Shown here in pieces: positions 9,501 through 21,595 of a stretch of DNA of 64,000 nt. How positions within the stretch are numbered: the stretch's first letter is position 1; the number at the start of each line of letters is the position of its first letter. Both the position numbers and the translations under genes were made by a program. The notes below the pieces were generated by a model. That model did no database searches and was not told where the DNA came from. It saw only the letters and a program-made list of their open reading frames with translations. The stretch comes from Rostrohypoxylon terebratum (Eukaryota; Ascomycota; Sordariomycetes; Xylariales; Hypoxylaceae), in assembly GCA_022497145.1 (NCBI GenBank), contig MU385901.1, forward strand, positions 1 to 64,000, written 5' to 3'.

Positions 9501-12500
9501 CTAGTTTATCCCTATGAGCCTGGACCCGCTTCCCCTGACGGCACGCGACGGCATGCTCTCAAAGGTCCACGGTTCCTGGTCGAAGCTCTTCTTCGTCGAC
9601 GTGAACTTGGCCTCAAACGGTCGGTACATCTGCGGTATAAGTTGCGGCTGCGAGCTATACGGAACCAGCTTCTTCTGTCTCGGTTTTTTGACCGCTGTTC
9701 CGTTAGAAGTTCCGCTAGCAATTCCGCCCCCGAACGCCTTCTGCTCCTTAAGAATTTCCTTCAGTTCTGTCTCGTCGCTGGAAATCTGTGCTTTTAGAAA
9801 GCTGAGATCCTTGAGATTTTCGGAGCCGTTAAGTTCCTTCATAACGGGTGTTCTAGGCGTATATTTGATGCCGTCTAGTCGCGGGGGGTTATTTGCGGGG
9901 ACTATGGCGGGGTCGAGGAACGCCTCGTTTCCTTTCTCGAGTAATTGAAGAATGTCAAGGCTCTCTCCAGGTGGAATGGGCGTCTTGTGGCTGGGCGTTA
10001 CGCAATCCATGTCCACTTCTTTGCGAAGAACATGATCGATGTCAATCGCAGAAAAGTAAGCACATGATTGCGGTAGATCGTCGATGCCCACTTGTTGGGA
10101 GAACATTGCTCGAGTCCAGAGGTTAGAAATTTGAAGAGCCATAGCAGCTCTGTATTTATCTTCGTTTGCGACAAGATAGCGAATTTCGTCGTGAACACTG
10201 ATAGCAAGACGGGCGTTGATGTTGAAACGTCGGGTCAGATAATCCATTGAAACGATTAGAAGATGGAGATAGTCGACTCCCGATGATTGAATTGCCCAGT
10301 TGATACGAGAAGTTAAATAGCCTCCCTTGCTGATATATCTTCCCATTAGTGCTTCGGTAATGCCGGCGGCGAGAACTGGCGTTCGTGGGCGTTCCTGTTC
10401 TGCGAACTCTTCCAATTTGTTGAAGACGAATGACTCCGTACCGCCCCTCCAGAAAGGTCTCTTATAAAGAGCTTTCCTATTTGTCTTTGCACCCTTCGTT
10501 GCAGCATATAATTTTCCAGCGACTTCCGTTGTTTCTTTCTCCGATAGACTAGGGTTGAACTGCCTCAGTAAGGTAGCGGCGAACTTGAGCCCGGCTCCGT
10601 AGATTCGACCGTAATTGAAAACTTTGGCATCATTACGTGTTATGCCTAAGATGGAAGCTGTGCGGGAGTGAAGGTCAGTTCCTGCGGCTTTGGTGCCCTC
10701 GAGAGTCATGAAACCAATGGCATTGCCGCCGTGGAGCTTGAAGGTGGCGTCTCCAACAACACTAGCGATCCACAGCTCCTCGGAGTCGACATCAGCACCC
10801 ACAAAGCAATAGCCTGGTGGCGCTTTGACCATGGCCTTCAATTCAGAACCAACCCGGTTCTTTTTTGCGTTGCTGGCGGTCAACCAAGTATTTTCAACTG
10901 CTCTCCGGGTAATAGTTCCCATAGGAATTACCTGTGGTAAAATGAACCCAAGGTCATTGTCGTGTTTTGTATTTGATACCGCTTTAGCTCCGGCATTCTC
11001 TTTTTCATAAACAACCATTTGATTTTGGATCCTGTCCCGAGCGCTAATCCAGTAGGAACACGATGCATTCATATCGAGAGCCTCTTTAGCCAACGGATAT
11101 TCTGATGACATCGTTCCGTTGTCGAAATATATGAGATAACTCTTAGCTAGCGGGTTCCCGCACTTCGTTGTCGGACCATCTTTATGGGGTAGCTTGAAGT
11201 ACAACCCGTCCATGTCGTTTTTCAAACCCTCGATAGGTTCGTCGGAGAGGTCACACCGAACAAGTTGCGTCGAGGCATATTTTTCCATATCTGCAACTGG
11301 TACTCTGAAGGTCCAGCCATATTTATCAGACCAAGCCAACGGATAGCCATCCCAATTGAGCCGGAGTAGAAGTGGTGCGATTCGAGTTCTGACTGTGAGG
11401 TTGATGGGTGCATCGGTCTTTGGGAATAAATCCTTATACCATTTTGGCATTCCCGGCTTCTTCTGGCGAGCAGCAGGCCTAGGGGGGTCGTTCTTCCTCT
11501 TTCCTTTGACCATCCTAATCTCTTGGCCGGACCAGTCTAATTGCCTCAACCAAGGGTCATTGCTCCATTTGTCGGCATCGTCCTTAATTTCCAGTGCCTT
11601 CTCCGCGAGTGATACCAGGCTTTCTCTAACACCATCAGCTAGTCTGTGATAAGTTGCGTCTGCATTGGCGACGTATTCATCCCAGGACTTGTTGACAGGA
11701 AGAATAACGGAAGACAGGTGGCGCAAGGCGGCAAAGCTGACTGGGTGAGGGCAGACCCCGAGGAAATTAGGGAATACAATCCCGTAAACTCTGTGAGTAA
11801 TCGCTACATCCGCCGCACAATAATCAAGTAATTCGTCTAGTTTGCCGCGTATACCCTCCCGATCTAATTCCCCAAAGTGGTCCCGAGCCGATTTATCAAT
11901 TGTGACATTCAGGTGGAACTTTGCGACGTCGCGAAGAGAATTGATCGAGCTACGCTCAACCCATAGTTCTTCTTCATCCTCTCGGTTGGTTGCCAACAAG
12001 GTTGCCAGCTCGATATTGTCCGTTTCTTTAGCAATCCTGTCTCGAAGTTCCCTACTTTTCTGGTGCTTCATCCACTTTGGCCGTTGTTGCGAACACATAC
12101 CATTGACTGCAACATGCAGCGACATGGTATCGAGGAACGAGTTTCTTGTCTGTTGCAAATCGTATTCTTCGAGGATCCTCGCTCGATCGTACCCAATATT
12201 GTGACCGACGATAACGCGTTCCTTAGTTGGGTCGCCCAATGGAACTAAATGTCTATCCGATTCGGATTCACCCAATAACCAAGGCGATAGCCATGCATAC
12301 CAAGCTGTTGGACTCATCGCGCATGCCATAACCGCGAAAGAACTCTCTTTCCACATAACTTCGACGTCGAAACATAGCATATCAGAATCGGGAGATTCAA
12401 GACGCTCTGTCCGTCCGTCGGGGTAATATTTCGTCCAACCGCTTTGCCTCAGCCATTTTTTCGGTCGCAGGGGTACATTCTGTCTCGCGAACTCTTTCGC

Positions 12501-13037
12501 CATTGACAGGAATGGCTCGGCACAATCGACTCCCAATTTATGAAAGTGTTCGTCTAACGTCCGGCCCTGGAGCGGGGGCACATCAAACGCAATTGGAGCA
12601 TTGTTGTCGGTATTCCTTCCGAGGAGATCATGACGACTTAAGTGATCTTTCGATAGTTTTACCAGCTCTTCTGGTGGTTTTTCGCCACCTATCGGGAAGA
12701 CCTGATTATATATATGGGCGCTCACTTGTTGCACGCCTATTTCGTTGAACCGAGCATCGGAGGGAACTGTTATATATCCTTAGAAGGCTATTGAACCATG
12801 CTTTGGAGGGGAATTTAACTAACTAGAAAGGCTTCTCGAGCGCAAAGGCATGAATTCATCGATAGATTGCGCGTCTGCGGCTGCGGCTGCGGCTGCTGCT
12901 GTGGTCTGCCACCTCGAACACGACAAGTGCGACGATGGAGGCAATCGAGGACGATGGCACTGCGCCCGGTGCTTGGCAAGACGCACGAAGCTCGCAGTTG
13001 ATACGCCTCTCATGCGGGCTTTTGCAGGATGAAGCAT
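9501..13037 (-). CDS. MIP1: Mitochondrial DNA polymerase gamma, catalytic subunit
   Basis: Family-A replicative polymerase of the mitochondrial genome. Two exons: 13037-12824 encodes an Arg/Ser/Ala-rich mitochondrial presequence, and 12766-9501 encodes the enzyme. The 57-nt intron (GTTAGT..AACAG) keeps phase and gives 1159 aa. The 3'-5' exonuclease motifs are all present: Exo I CFDVEVMW (Asp205, Glu207), Exo II VGHNIGYDRARI (about 258-269) and Exo III YCAADVAITHRVY. Polymerase motif A is VGADVDSEELW (about 726), motif B RNDAKVFNYGRIYGAG (about 780) and motif C ISVHDEIRY (about 925). The C-terminal 100 residues after the palm are lysine-rich and low in conservation, as in other fungal Mip1 proteins. 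The presequence contains an alanine run. A start inside the second exon would lose the presequence, so the two-exon model is preferred. Confidence 0.95.
12874..12903. repeat. Trinucleotide repeat encoding polyalanine in MIP1
   Basis: CTG/CGG-type triplets (CTGCGG units followed by CTGCTG) encode a run of about nine alanines in the mitochondrial presequence, read on the minus strand. Such a tract is likely to vary in length between strains. Confidence 0.8.
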
Positions 13038-15047
13038 TACCGTCGTGCCTCTGTGATCATTTCGGTCTGGTAGATTTTTCGCTCTCTTCGTTTTCTAGTG
13101 TACCTAGTTGCGAATTATGACGAGGATATTGATAAATTCGAATAGCTGTGAAATTTTGATAAGGTACCCCATTGAAAGGATCGGGGCTAAACCTATTACG
13201 GCAGAGTGTCTGTGCTACCCCACATTATCGTGCTACTTCGTGATTGCTTACGTCATACTATGCTTTCAAGGTTTACACTTTGTAGGCATCATCAACTTTC
13301 TTCTCTTACTAACCTTATACTAATATGATATACTTTCACATACTCTCTAGGCGTGCATATAGAGCGTTCTGCGCGCTTTCTATAAAAGTACGTCAACTTA
13401 GAGTTCGGCCGTAGGTGTCCCATAATATTTCCAGACCACAGAGCATGTAGACCTGGATGCAACTGTCTACCTAATCTATCTTCTCCACCCTCAAGTCCGT
13501 GGATCGCGAAATCTACCAGCAGGCTTCCTAGAAACTCCGCAATAGATCGCGATTCATGGAAAGAATATGGTTTCAGTAAATATATCATGATCCCAGGGAA
13601 TCTGATTCACATACCTAGCTTCTATCTTGAGACGTTAGTGTTTCGGGGAGGCATCCGCGACTTTCTTAGGTGGTGGCCGTGTAGCCTCTATAAAGCTAAA
13701 GCAAGACAAAGAACGTGTCTTCTTGGTTCTCGGGAATAACCGCACTTCGTATCAGATGGAACCCTCTACTTGGTAATAGTCTAGATCTCATCTGTGGGCC
13801 ATGACTGATCGATAGATACCTCGTTCTATTGAAAGGTGCTTGGTAGCCGGAGGTGCGTACGGCAGCAGTCTAGGTCGGCGGTGGAAGCATAAGAGTCCAG
13901 TAATCCGGTTCCTTGACCCAAGACATCCATTACAAGTCTGGTCTCGCATGACGACATATTCCGCGCTCGTAGCCATCGCTGTCGTTGGAATACGCCGGAT
14001 CGTCGCTGGTACCGCCGACGAGATAACGACACGCAAGACACGCAACGTGCCCCGGAAGCGCATCATGATAAGACAATTGCCATGAGTTCGCGTACTCCAT
14101 ACATGTAGCTACACCTAGGTTTAAGTAGTTTGCCTGCAACCGGTTTGCCGAGAAGTCTCAGGCCAATTTGGTCGCCAGCCTATGGCGACCGTGCTTCTCG
14201 GATCCTAAGTCGAGACATCTCTAATTGCTTATGTCCCATTTCCGAAACTTTGTTTGTGGAGAGGGTGATTGAGAGTGGTCAATGAAAGTATGATAGCAAA
14301 CATCCTTTCTCGAGGTTCATCATCCGAGTCATTCTGTCCTCCTACGCCTTTAAGTAGATTTCAAAAATTTCTCGTATAGTATAAGAATAGGATGTGTGAT
14401 AGAGAAAAACGTTCGTCGCATGAAAAGCAGGTAAGGATGTGATGTATATAAATAACTTCCAAATATATCTCGAAAGGCTCGAGTTCCCGGGACAAGCGGA
14501 ATCCCAAGAAACCGGGTGAGGGAGCGCCAACATACCCATCCGCACATCCCAGGTGCTCTCTCACCTCTCTCACCTCGTAATACCGGCACGAAATGGTGGC
14601 ACAAAGTTGTGGAGTCGACTCGAGAAAGGGGAAGGGAATGAAGGAGAAGATTGCACCGTTCCCGCCGTATGGCCTGGCACAAAGAGGCAAAAAAGGGAGA
14701 CTGTGTAGTATCGGCAGTTGAGAGAACGGGATAGTCGCGTGCTACAGAGATCTCTTAGCCATGCTTCCAAATAAGTCTCAGCCCTTTCCGAAACCATCTG
14801 TCGAGATTTAATGGGTGGGGGGCACCACACGATCTTACTCGATGAACCAACTCGACAGTCCCGCCCGCGTTTCATTGTATATGGATGTCTATATAGGCTC
14901 GGGCCCAGGTCTTTCATGGGTTGTGTGTATATATATGCGAACTCCTTGGGCTTGATGTCCTGGTCAGCCTAGCATGCGATAGTTATACGGACGAAGTCCT
15001 GCCAACAGTCATTGCCATTCCGCCACCTCTCGAGATAAAGACGCCTC
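13038..15047. other. Intergenic region, 2.0 kb, between divergent MIP1 and MFS genes
   Basis: Divergent promoter space. Several open frames of 70-115 codons occur on both strands (13292-13588, 13788-14139, 14342-14917), but their translations resemble no family and I do not call them genes. Confidence 0.4.
14927..14936 (+). promoter_or_regulatory. TATA-like element upstream of the MFS gene
   Basis: A GTATATATAT string lies about 110 nt before the ATG at 15048, a plausible distance for a fungal core promoter. Based on position and composition only. Confidence 0.3.
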
Positions 15048-16927
15048 ATGGATCCGAGCTCGTTGCCGGAAGTGCTTAGCCGAGACGTTGGAAGGCACGC
15101 TTCGTTGTGTCATCGGAAAGACGGTTTCGACGAGACAGTGTGGAGTGACAGTGTACCAGGATTACCGAGCCACAATCTAGACAACAGAACTCTCTCGCCT
15201 AGGTTGGGAATAGAAGACCATCAGAATCAACCATCAAGCCTTGGTAGCGACTTAGAGAAGAAGCGAAGTGGGGAGGATCCAAGAGCACATATGTTTCTCG
15301 GCCGACCTATGACGGTCATACACGAGGTAGCCTTTTTTACCGTTGTCGCAACAGCCAACTTTACTCCTCGTATGTCAGCATCTCGAGAGCTTTGCCTCTC
15401 TACACTACCCGTAAGTCAGCTAACTTAATTTCAATAGAGTCTGGGTTTCATCAAGCTCTCTGCATCCTCCACATAATAGGATCCGACCTGGGAGTCACAA
15501 GTTCAGGGCAGCTCGTATGGATTATCGCAGGTTATGGCTTGACAGGGACATTGATTTTGCTGGCGGGCCGTCTCGGAGATATGTATGGGCACAAGCTTAT
15601 ATTCCTCATCGGCAATGCCTGGTTCGCACTGTTCTCACTCATCGCTGGGTTGTCCGTCTATACGTCTCAACCATATGCTACCTTCCTCTTCGCACGCATC
15701 ATGCAAGGAATCGGCCCAGCTTTGCTGGTCCCGAGCGCCGTGGCGTTATTAGGTGTCACCTACGTCCCTGGACCACGAAAATCCATGCTCTTCGCCATTT
15801 TTGGGGCTATGGCCCCGGCTTCTGCCATCATCTCACCAACTTTCACGAGTATCCTGGCTCTCGCGCGATGGCCGTATGCGTTTTTCGCATTGTCTCTCTT
15901 TCTGATCTTCATTACGTTTGCTGGTATACTTGTTATCCCTAACGGACTGACTCCCGAGAAAGGGGGGCCGTCTCAGGGCGATCTTAAAACTTTATGTGCC
16001 GAGCTGGACGCCCTCGGAGCTTTGACCGGTGTTAGCGGCCTCGTCCTCATCAGCGTTTCATGGAATCAAGCATCCATCCATAGCTGGCGGGATCCCTATG
16101 TTCCTGGACTCCTGGCAATCGGGCTCCTGATGTGTGTGTGCTTCATCCTCGTCGAGAAGCGGGCTAAAAAGCCTCTAATACCACTCCAGGCCATCAACTC
16201 TGGAGTGACATTTGTCCTTGCAGCGGTTTTCTGCGGATGGGGTTGTTTTGGAATATACATCTATTATATATGGGAATTCTATGAGGTATTAAGAGGCGCC
16301 TCGCCATTGTTAGCCACGGCAATGCATAGCCCAATCCTGGTTAGTGGCGTTGCGGCAGCTATCACCACAGGCGTGATCATTCACCGCGTCGGACCTGCGG
16401 TAGTGATGGCTCTCGCGTTGTTGGCTTTTACCGTCGGTACTACACTTATCGCGACAGCTCCCATTGACCAAACATACTGGAAGCAAACATTCCTTTGCAA
16501 TTTGATAGTCACTTGGGGAATGGACTTAAGCTTTCCGGCAGCAACGCTCATGCTTTCGGATCTTGTGTCTAGCGAACACCAAGGTATTGCGGCTAGTCTA
16601 GTTACTACCGTAGTGAATTACAGTGGCGCACTCGCGATGGGGGTCGCTGGAACCGTCGAACTGCAAGTGAATAACGGTGGGAAAACGCCGGAGGATGTCT
16701 TAAAAGGATATAGGGGGGCTTGGTAGTGAGTAATTTCCAGTCTTTCCTCGCCCCCTTTTATCCCGGAAGCCTGCATTTGTTAACCGGGCAAATTTGGGGT
16801 CTCTAAATCGTTTACTGATTCTGCTCGTTCTAGTGTGGCCATCGGCTTAGGCGTGACTGGCCTTATCTTGTGCTTGATATTTAACTGGAGATTCTCAAGA
16901 CCACGCGGAGGGCTGGGCAAAAGCTGA
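15048..16927 (+). CDS. Major facilitator superfamily transporter, DHA2 (14-helix) type
   Basis: Three exons: 15048-15369, 15438-16725, 16834-16927. Introns are GTATGT..AATAG and GTGAGT..TCTAG, and phases carry to a 567-aa protein. A polar cytoplasmic N-terminus of about 85 residues precedes the first helix (TVIHEVAFFTVVATANF). The family motif A loop is clear: LLAGRLGDMYGHK. RIMQGIGPALLVPSAVALLG is the motif B/C area of drug:H+ antiporters. The short third exon supplies the last helix (VAIGLGVTGLILCLIF) and ends RPRGGLGKS. The 14-helix plan places it with DHA2 exporters of drugs and fungal metabolites at the plasma or vesicle membrane. It is not adjacent to a biosynthetic core gene, but it lies 11 kb from the FAD/UbiA pair, so a shared role is only a possibility. 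Confidence 0.9.
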
Positions 16928-19167
16928 GCAATAGCCCCAACAGTACTCCATCTTACACTGTTTGGTGAAATCGACGTTACGCCGCCTAGAGAAATTTTAG
17001 AGTCATCTAACGTCCACTCTTTTATTGAAAATCATCCACGATTATTTCAATGAAAGGGGAGGTTTTCTGACGAGAGTCCGAACTAGGTCTCAAAAGCATG
17101 AGACTTACTATTGGAAATGAAACAATTGTAAAAATATATGCCTTTCCACAGCCGGGAAACATAGCTAGCTTAGGTATGTTGTAAGCGCTGTAATTGGTAC
17201 ATACAGAACCGGTATGGGGTAGGCGTCGGTCGAAGCTCACGTATAGGTAGCTGGATAGTACATTTATTGCCCGTGATAGGTTAAAAAAAGAATACTCCTA
17301 AAAGTTCGTGAAGTTTTTTGCCCCAGTGTAATTGATGTGCGTGGTTGGCTCTCACTCGTCTCCTATACCTGATACCAGATACCGCGGTTTGGGCGTATTT
17401 TCTGTTTAGGGGATGGTAGAGGCCGATGTCCGTTGTCTCGGGAAGGACTGCTATTTGCTACGGGCTCCTGCGGTACGAGACGGTTGGAGAAACGGGTGCA
17501 GGCGTGATCAGCGCGCAAAAGTAGGCTACCTTGGGAAAGTATCACGGCTACTCTCAGCTTCCAAGGACTCCAGGGCTAAGAAATTTCAAGTTTCTGGACT
17601 CAGACCGGATGTAATAAGACTGCACGGGACAAGTCTGGTGGCAACGTTGGATACACCCACTTCTTATATATATGGTCATGTATAGGTAAGATGTATTCCC
17701 TGTATTCGATAAGTGCTGACGGTTTTATTGACAGGTTCGAAATGCTAAGATCCAAAGATACGTCTCGTATTTCATATAGTAATAGGAAAGGAAATAAGAC
17801 TGAGTTTGTTCCGAAGAAGCGAAGGCTACCAAATGCTGGTCAGGTAACACAGCGTCTATGCTGGTAAGTGTAAGGTCGTGCTAGCTAATAATATTTCGTC
17901 CCAGGTAATATTATTCAGCGTGAAATATACCTCCCATGTATGTAGAGAATACGTATTAGGTCAATGGTTTCAATAGGATGGTCAAGTTGCCACGGTTGTA
18001 GTGAGTAAGTATGCAGAACCTGGTAACTAAGTATGTGGGGTCGGATACATCAAACCTGAAAAATTGAGAAAAGTGAAAAAATGAGATTACAAAAAAAACT
18101 CCATCGAACTCTAAAAAATGAGAGCAAGAACAAATGGAAAGACAAAGGGTCGACAGGGGTAGCTTCATGTTTAGTCGTTTGACAAGTGCCTGAGCTGCTG
18201 TACCATACTTATCTGCCTCCATTAACCTTGAATGATCCATGATGCTAACCGTAGAAGTACTGTACTTCGTACAAACCTGGCCATCAGGAGATCAATACTT
18301 TGGTAGTTGCCAGCTGCACCATATGGAAATGGTAGCTACAGGTTGCCCAGATGGCGGTTTGTTGGAAGGATCATGCGGATGTTGTTTCCCAAGTGGTTCC
18401 AATTGATGGTCTAAGTTGGCTAAGTTGGAATGTTCCCCTAGTTACTGTGCGGTAGTCACCACCAGACCACACATCAGGAGTAGGAACAACGCAGGTCTGG
18501 ATGCATTATCGTGCGCGCTCACAAAATGTCAAACCAAATAAATACCTAATGACTACTAGCCACTTGCACGAACCTTCACATTCGACTCAATTTTGGGTTT
18601 CTCGTTCTCGTCCAGTATGATTCTCTTCTAACCTGTCAGCCTCTACGATAATTCATAACTCATTACTTTTGCGACACCACACCACTTTACTTACATAGGA
18701 CCTTAGGACCTAGGTACCTTAGCCTTTAGGTCAGGTATTATTTAACCATCTCGAGATTTACCTCGAAATTTCCAAGTTCAAGGTTCTACTTTTTCAACGC
18801 CACCAAGCGATACGCAGACCACTGGATAGCCTGTGTCGGAATAGCGATGTGTGGCTTTTTCTTGAACAAGAGCCAGAAGGATCATTTTTCTTGAACGGTC
18901 AGCTGAAATTCTGACTGCAGGTGCTATTCCGAGCTGCGATCCTGTCCCTCGGACGGCTCCAAGTTGGAATTACCTACCTAGTAGTAATCGCACTGCACAG
19001 GCAGACAGGCAGGACAGGAATCGAGACGGTCTTTTTCCCCTCCGTGAACTTTATCGGTACTATCGGTATCAGCGATAAACAAAAGTAGCATTGCCAGGTG
19101 CCGGTGTTAGGGAAGCCGACAATTGTGAGTGGAAAAGCGTGCAAGCAGGGTCCAGGTACATTTCTCT
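16928..19167. other. Intergenic region, 2.2 kb
   Basis: No supported gene. Contains a palindrome-like GAAGTACTGTACTTC near 18255 and an ACCTTAGGACCTAGGTACCT block at 18699-18718, the dispersed motif. AT-rich short frames only. Confidence 0.45.
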
Positions 19168-20748
19168 ATGCCAAAACCCGAAACGATGGACGACAGAGGT
19201 ATTCTCCCAATTTCTTCATTCACCCTTGTTAATGCATTTTACTTTGGTACGGCATTCGATTTGATTATTTTGTTTTTATTTCTGTTTCCTTTCTTCCCGA
19301 GTCAAATTTATGAGGCTTCTATTTCTTTGCCACTAGGCGCCATAACATCAATACTATTTTCCCCTTAGTCATACCTCACGCACAGTTAAATCAACTTGCA
19401 AAACGCTAAAACCCGGGTGCGTGCAACCTAGTAGTATCGTCACCCCAAGCGGAATTATACTCAGGTCCGAACGTATTCGCATCATACGCCAACAACAACA
19501 CCAACTCCAACACCAACCGCCACCGCAACTCTAACTCCGCCAACGCCAACGCCAACGATTTTGACTTTTACAGGACGAACGGTCTTATTAATACGCAACC
19601 CCTCGCCGGTTCTCGGGCGTCACAGCTCCATTCTCGCGATTTTTGGAATTCTGGTCCGCCGAATTCCAACCAGCAAGATTACTACATCCCGCCGTATCCC
19701 GCCTTACGTACTCCCTCTTTCGAACCGCAACAACAACAGCAGCAGCAACCACCTTACGGTATCGATCCATTCTACCCACAAAGGTACGGTCCCCAACCTG
19801 CCGACTACTTCATGCCCCGTCTACGGCGTCCGGACGTATATTCCAATCCGACATCAAATCAGCAAAATCAATCGACATTCCATGAAAGCCCCCCCAGGCA
19901 ACTTCCGCAGCCGAACAGACACATCCCAGAATTAGGTCGCGACGATCCTTATTTATTTGCCTTGGCCAACGGCGAATTTTCCTCGCCCTCTCTACCGCCG
20001 ATCAATAGTAGCCCGCGTATACCTACTCGACTGCAGTCGTTGAACTTGCCGAGACCTTTGGAAGTTGGGGAGGCGATGCCAGTTCAAACTCGTGACCAAA
20101 GAGCCAGTAAAGGACACTTAATCAACGCAACGAAGAAGCAGTCGGATACCCTCTCCCGAAACTCTAACGTACTGAACATGCCGCCCTCCGGTAGAAAACG
20201 AGGACCTCCCGACACTCGTTCGGCTGCCGCTAAGCGCCGACGATCTTCCGCGTCCTCTCCAGCTTCCGGTGACAAGACGAAATCGAAGCGATTTAGTGAC
20301 GTCTCGCCATTCCTCGACGATGAACCTACCAGTGACCCTGCGAACGAGCATGCTCATGAGGCGATCGACTTATCCAATGCCGCCGACGTGCCGGATGATT
20401 TGTTAGCAAACAAATGTGACAACCGAGTGAAGATTGGCAAGTTCCAATGCGTCATTTGCATGGATGACGCTTCTCACCTGACCGTCACACATTGTGGTAT
20501 GCTGAAGACTTCGTTTGCCCAAATTTCAACGTGAGTCATAGTTAACAATCCTGCTAGGTCACCTCTTCTGTTCCGAATGCTTACATTCGGCGCTCCACAT
20601 CGACAATATGAAGAAGACCTGCCCCGTCTGCCGAACGAAGGTCGATCCTAAGGAAAAGAAGGGCAAAAATCAAAAGTCGTATTATCACCTCGAGCTGAAG
20701 ATTATGACTGCAAACAAGAAGGGGAAGCAGCCTGCGAACTCATCTTAA
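19168..20748 (+). CDS. RING-finger protein, Slx8-like (SUMO-targeted ubiquitin ligase candidate)
   Basis: The C-terminal C3HC4 RING reads CVICMDD, then THCGHLFCSECL, and finally CPVC, the usual spacing of Slx8-type RINGs. The last intron, 20497-20557, interrupts the RING between G and H; exon 20558-20748 completes it and ends KGKQPANSS. Upstream coding runs in one frame from 19432: an Asn/Ser/Ala-rich stretch, a CAA/CAG polyglutamine run near 19727-19750, then a basic segment with GRKRGPP and AKRRRSS (likely nuclear localisation). No in-frame ATG occurs before 19812, yet the upstream frame is clearly coding-like. I therefore propose a 31-nt first exon 19168-19198 (ATG..GAG/GTATTC) joined at 19432 (phase fits, branch site GCTAAA upstream), giving 428 aa. 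Slx8 ligases act on sumoylated nuclear proteins in DNA repair. SUMO-interacting motifs were not proven; assignment rests on the RING and architecture. Confidence 0.7.
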
Positions 20749-21595
20749 ATACGGCAGAGGTGCTACTAGGCTGTGACTGACGTGGCGGAGGCGCAGTCCT
20801 GATACGACGTTGACGACTAGTTATGACAAACGAAACATTGCCTTTCGTTTGACGACATTCCGCAAAACCTTGGTTGAAGCAGCTAGAGTAGCAGCAGGTC
20901 AAAACCGAGTTGGTCTTTAAAAGGGTAATTTTTGTTCAACCCAGGAAAGGAAAGGCATTGGCAACCATGGGCGGGCATTACAGCATCATACAATTGATAC
21001 CAGGCAATATGCGAGGGTTCTGCATGGGAAGGGGAGTTCGTTCATAATATTCACGGCGTGATACCCCATAGTCTTTTCACCTGACATTGGGCTAGGAGGC
21101 GCCTTGATTGCTTTTCACATACACCCCTTGCCATTTCGCGAGGAAGAGAGTGGTTGTTACAACTACGCTAGACACAAAATAATAAGTTTTCCAGTTCCCT
21201 CAATGTTTCTTGCTTCTACTACGTGATCGTGAGTTAGTTGGGCGAAGATCTATGAATTAATAACATCCATGGATATCCATTTCTGAAAGGATTTGTAGCC
21301 AAAAGGTAGATCTCCAGCGTAACTAGGGACATTTCTAGATCGTAGAAGTTCACAGAAATGGCGATATATCATCTGATGTCCGTAGTGAGCAATATTGATT
21401 TTCCTTGGATAGAGATTCATACACCAACCCACACACACGTCGTACCGTTTCTTCCTCACCCACTCCCACGTCCCTTCAAAACACGGAAAATCTCGAACAT
21501 CCAAATATCAGATTTTCTAGATCTAGGTATTAGGTATATCTACTTTAAACCCCTTTAAACGCTCGACAAATCAAGATTTTTCTTCTTTTCGATTA
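20749..21595. other. Convergent intergenic region
   Basis: Shared 3' flank of the RING gene (+) and the CLC gene (-). No feature beyond simple AT-rich sequence. Confidence 0.5.

Noticed and set aside
13292..13588. 98-codon minus-strand frame near the 5' end of MIP1
   Set aside because: Not similar to any family I know and without splice partners; treated as chance.
14342..14917. Several overlapping minus-strand frames of 67-115 codons
   Set aside because: Aromatic- and Cys-rich random-looking translations in three frames at once; no domain.
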